Origin: Pontibacter oryzae
GTDB taxonomy: Bacteria; Bacteroidota; Bacteroidia; Cytophagales; Hymenobacteraceae
Direction: 5' to 3'
Length of the DNA stretch: 64,000 nt
NCBI RefSeq assembly: GCF_003576375.1
Contig: NZ_QWGE01000002.1
Span: 682,001-746,000 of the forward strand
The notes beneath the pieces were generated by a model that did no database searches, had not been told where the DNA came from, and saw nothing but the letters and a program-made list of their open reading frames with translations. Numbering within the stretch: position 1 is the stretch's first letter; each line of letters opens with the position of its first letter. Positions 61,127 to 64,000 of this stretch are shown piece after piece. Position numbers and translations under genes: made by a program.

Positions 61127-63376
61127 ATGGATTATATAAGCTTACTGAACGAGTCGCAGCGCGCGGCGGTACTACACACCAACGGACCAGCTATGATTAT
61201 TGCAGGTGCAGGCTCTGGTAAAACCAGAGTGCTGACCTATCGCATTGCCCAGCTCATCAGTCAGGGTGTGGACCCGTTTAACATCCTGGCCCTTACCTTT
61301 ACCAACAAGGCTGCCAAGGAAATGCGCCACCGGATTGAGAAAGTTATCGGCAACGAGGCCAAGAATATCTGGATGGGTACGTTTCACTCGGTATTCTCGC
61401 GCATACTTCGTGCTGAGGCCGAGAAAATAGGCTACCCTAAAAGCTTTACCATTTACGATACCGATGACTCCAAAACGCTCATTCGCAACATTGTGAAGGA
61501 GATGAACCTAGATGATAAGCTGTATAAGCCTAACGTAGTGCTGGGCCGCATATCTTCAGCAAAAAACAAGCTGATTTCTGTGAAGCAATACCTCAACGAT
61601 GCCACCATACAGGCAGACGATGAGGCGGCCATGCGCCCAAAAATCGGCAAGATCTACGAGATGTACCAAAACCGCTGCTTCCGGGCCGGAGCCATGGACT
61701 TCGACGATTTGCTCTTTAACACCAACGTGCTGTTCAAGGATCACCCCGATGCACTGAACAAGTACCAGAACATCTTTAAGTTTGTGATGGTGGATGAGTA
61801 CCAGGATACGAACTACTCGCAGTACCTGATCACGCGCAAGCTTTCTGCCCAGAACGAGAACATTGTGGTGGTTGGCGATGATGCCCAGTCAATTTATGCT
61901 TTCCGGGGTGCGGACATTCAGAACATCCTAAACTTTGAGCGCGATTACCCTGACCTGAAAGTATTTAAGCTGGAGCAGAACTACCGCTCAACCAAAAACA
62001 TTGTACACGCCGCAAACTCTGTTATAAAGCATAACCAGGCGCAGCTGCGCAAAGAGGTTTTTACGGATAACGAACAGGGCCCGCTGATTGAGGTTATCAA
62101 GGCCAACTCTGATAACGAAGAAGGCAAACTCGTGGCCACCACTATTTTCGAGGAGAAAATGAGCAACCACCTCTCCTACGACGATTTTGCCATACTTTAC
62201 CGCACCAATGCGCAGTCCAGGGCGATGGAGGAAGCCTTGCGCCGCATGAATATCAAGTATAAGATCATTGGTGGCTTGTCGTTCTACCAGCGCAAAGAAA
62301 TTAAGGACTTGATTGCCTACCTGCGCCTGACCGTAAACCCGAACGATGAGCAGGCACTGCGCCGTGTCATAAATTACCCGAAGCGCGGCATCGGCGAAAC
62401 CACCGAGCAAAAAATATTCGTGACGGCCAACGAAACCAACCACTCGGTTTGGGAAGTAGTACAGAATGCCTCGCAGTTTCTGGGCAGCCGCGTAGGCACC
62501 ACCATCGAGAATTTCTCGATCATGATAAAGGATTTCGCGCGCATTGCCGAGCACTCTGATGCCTTTGAAGTTGCCAAGCACATTGCAAAGCAATCTAAAA
62601 TAGTGGATGAATTGCATCAGGATAAAACCGTGGAGGGCCTGGCACGTTACGAAAACATACAGGAGCTCCTGAACGGTATAAAGGAGTATGTAGATGACCC
62701 GGAGAAGGAGGACAAGAGTCTGGATGCCTTCCTTCAGGACATCGCCCTTATTACAGATGCAGACACCAAGGCCGACGATGACGGTGAGTTTGTAACCCTA
62801 ATGACGATCCACTCGGCTAAAGGCCTTGAGTTTAAGAATGTATTTATTGTTGGTATGGAGGAAAACCTCTTCCCGAGCCAGATGATGCTGAACTCGCGCG
62901 CTGATTTAGAGGAGGAACGCCGTCTATTTTATGTGGCCATTACCCGCGCCGAGAAAAAGCTATACTTAACCTACGCAACCAGCCGTTACCAATGGGGTAA
63001 CCTACGGGCCTGCGAGAAAAGCCGCTTCTTGGATGAGATTGATCCGAAGTTCATCAACTTTAAGTATGGCGAGAGCCACTCTTCCGGAGGCAACGTGTTC
63101 GACCGTGTACTGCAGCGCAAAAGTAGCATCAGCAACCTGGTAACACCGCCACCACGCAAGCAGGCAGCCAGCAACTACACGGCACCAGCAGATTTTACAC
63201 CAAGCGACACCTCTACCCTGGCAGCCGGCATGAAGGTGGAGCACCCTAAATTTGGTTTCGGAACCGTAACCAAAATGGATACGCAAGGCAACAGCACCAA
63301 AGCCATCATCAACTTTGATGAAGTCGGTGAAAAAACCTTATTGCTCAGTTTTGCCAAGCTGCGCATACACAACTAA
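61127..63376 (+). CDS. UvrD/PcrA-type ATP-dependent DNA helicase
   Basis: A 749-residue superfamily 1A helicase. Motif I is AGAGSGKTRVLTYRIA (near residue 27), motif II VMVDEYQDTNYSQY, motif III VVGDDAQSIYAFRGA, motif IV VFKLEQNYRST and motif VI EERRLFYVAITRAEKKLYL. The C-terminal 60 residues (MKVEHPKFGFGTVTKMD) form the Tudor-like domain seen in PcrA, which binds RNA polymerase or DNA. It probably acts in excision repair and in clearing stalled complexes. Single gene followed by a heptad-repeat element. Confidence 0.95.
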   Translation: MDYISLLNESQRAAVLHTNGPAMIIAGAGSGKTRVLTYRIAQLISQGVDPFNILALTFTNKAAKEMRHRIEKVIGNEAKNIWMGTFHSVFSRILRAEAEKIGYPKSFTIYDTDDSKTLIRNIVKEMNLDDKLYKPNVVLGRISSAKNKLISVKQYLNDATIQADDEAAMRPKIGKIYEMYQNRCFRAGAMDFDDLLFNTNVLFKDHPDALNKYQNIFKFVMVDEYQDTNYSQYLITRKLSAQNENIVVVGDDAQSIYAFRGADIQNILNFERDYPDLKVFKLEQNYRSTKNIVHAANSVIKHNQAQLRKEVFTDNEQGPLIEVIKANSDNEEGKLVATTIFEEKMSNHLSYDDFAILYRTNAQSRAMEEALRRMNIKYKIIGGLSFYQRKEIKDLIAYLRLTVNPNDEQALRRVINYPKRGIGETTEQKIFVTANETNHSVWEVVQNASQFLGSRVGTTIENFSIMIKDFARIAEHSDAFEVAKHIAKQSKIVDELHQDKTVEGLARYENIQELLNGIKEYVDDPEKEDKSLDAFLQDIALITDADTKADDDGEFVTLMTIHSAKGLEFKNVFIVGMEENLFPSQMMLNSRADLEEERRLFYVAITRAEKKLYLTYATSRYQWGNLRACEKSRFLDEIDPKFINFKYGESHSSGGNVFDRVLQRKSSISNLVTPPPRKQAASNYTAPADFTPSDTSTLAAGMKVEHPKFGFGTVTKMDTQGNSTKAIINFDEVGEKTLLLSFAKLRIHN

Positions 63377-63379
63377 CTT

Positions 63380-63520
63380 TAATTAAAAATTAGAAATCAG
63401 AACATATCAAACCCAAGTTGAAGTATAACAAACATGTATTTGTCTTCTATTTTGAAAGTAATTAGACGATATACTTCAGACAAACGTAATTTTTAATTAC
63501 TAATTTTTAATTTTGAATTC
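63380..63520. repeat. Facing heptad-repeat element after the helicase gene
   Basis: The left arm (63380-63402) has ATTAAAA/ATTAGAA/ATCAGAA heptads and the right arm (63487-63520) TTTTTAA/TTACTAA-type heptads. The 84-base core has its own inverted repeat GAAGTATA (63420-63427) with TATACTTC (63470-63477), including a copy of the AAGTATAA word. Related to the element at 54430-54529. Confidence 0.75.
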
Positions 63521-63534
63521 ACTCAACAGATACA

Positions 63535-64000
63535 ATGGAAGCTAGTACCTCTTTTAAACAAGACTTATTGCTGCGGGAGTATGGCCGTAATGTGCAGGAC
63601 CTTGTAAACTACATAACCAAAGTAGAAGACCGTGACGAACGCACACGCCTTTCGCATCTCTTAATAAACCTGATGTCGAAATTAAACCCACAGCTGCGCG
63701 ACACGCAGGATTTTCAGCAGAAACTGTGGAATCACTTGTTTGTAATGTCTGGCTCCAGTCTGGATGTTGACGCTCCTTACAAGCTCAGCGCCATGGAGTA
63801 CCTGAACGACAAGCCACAGACCATGGATTACCCTCTGGATACACCAAACTTCAAGCACTACGGCAAAAACGTAGAGCTATTGGTGCAGCGGGCTACCGAG
63901 TTGGAGGATGAAAAAGAGCGTGAAGCTGCCATTGTATCCATCGGCAAACTGATGAAGACGCTTTATAGGTCTTACAACAAGGAAAATATAACGGATGATG
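63535..64000 (+). CDS. DUF4290 protein, 3' end outside window
   Basis: The first 155 codons are visible from ATG 63535 to the window edge with no stop. The sequence (LLLREYGRNVQDLVNYITKV at residues 11-30, DERTRLSHLLINLM, LNPQLRD, DFQQKLWNHLFVMS) matches the DUF4290 family, a conserved Bacteroidota protein of unknown function. In many genomes it precedes murA, which would lie beyond the edge; that is recollection, not seen here. Confidence 0.85.
   Translation, partial: MEASTSFKQDLLLREYGRNVQDLVNYITKVEDRDERTRLSHLLINLMSKLNPQLRDTQDFQQKLWNHLFVMSGSSLDVDAPYKLSAMEYLNDKPQTMDYPLDTPNFKHYGKNVELLVQRATELEDEKEREAAIVSIGKLMKTLYRSYNKENITDD

Noticed and set aside
61988-62617. 209-codon minus-strand frame inside the helicase gene
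   Set aside because: It lies opposite helicase motifs IV-V and has no family features.

Overview
The window looks like chromosome of a member of the Bacteroidota, most likely Cytophagales (Hymenobacteraceae, Pontibacter-like). Reasons: a type IX secretion plug protein and a T9SS sorting-domain protein, the Bacteroidota-type PUR protein DUF3276, DUF4290, DUF3109, DUF3037 and TIGR02757 families, a SpeD-SpeE fusion, few Shine-Dalgarno sequences, and several -7 boxes of the TAnnTTTG type. I see no rRNA, tRNA, CRISPR array, insertion sequence or prophage. The phage-flavoured names (holin family, S24 regulator, putAbiC) are isolated chromosomal genes.

Layout. 1-6.5 kb: a partial kinase-fold protein, RlpA plus DUF58, DUF3276, YchF, the T9SS plug protein and OsmC. 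6.6-12.1 kb: an NtrC-type two-component system divergent from an FtsX/MacB-type permease; the space between holds a nearly textbook sigma-54 enhancer and promoter. 12.2-18 kb: pirin, an XRE-S24 regulator, a subtilase lipoprotein and RecQ. 18-22.5 kb: a Cys-rich copper-storage-like protein, a small membrane protein, the polyamine genes speDE-speB and a putAbiC-like membrane protein. 22.5-32.4 kb: a chemotaxis operon read right to left: parA, a soluble receptor with about 23 HAMP domains, cheW, cheY, cheB, cheA, cheC. 32.5-42.4 kb: SixA, TopA, a T9SS cargo protein, umuDC, a lipoprotein and MutS2. 42.5-48.6 kb: small metabolic and transport genes, ending in a HipA-like kinase paired with DUF3037. 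48.6-52 kb: proC-proB-proA. 52.4-56 kb: a TIGR02757 protein, then efp-accB-accC. 56-64 kb: BlaI with a frameshifted M56 peptidase, a STAS-like protein, DUF3109, a Sel1-ankyrin protein, a UvrD helicase and the start of a DUF4290 gene.

How genes work together. The strongest system-level signals are (i) the che operon, where a giant membrane-free receptor is co-transcribed with a ParA ATPase, suggesting a partitioned cytoplasmic chemosensory cluster; (ii) the two-component system with its probable target promoter next door; (iii) the BlaI repressor with two perfect tandem operators. At a finer scale, the short word AAGTATAA/TTATACTT is scattered through genes, intergenic spaces and terminator arms far more often than expected. 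Two AT-rich intergenic elements are built from facing heptad repeats.
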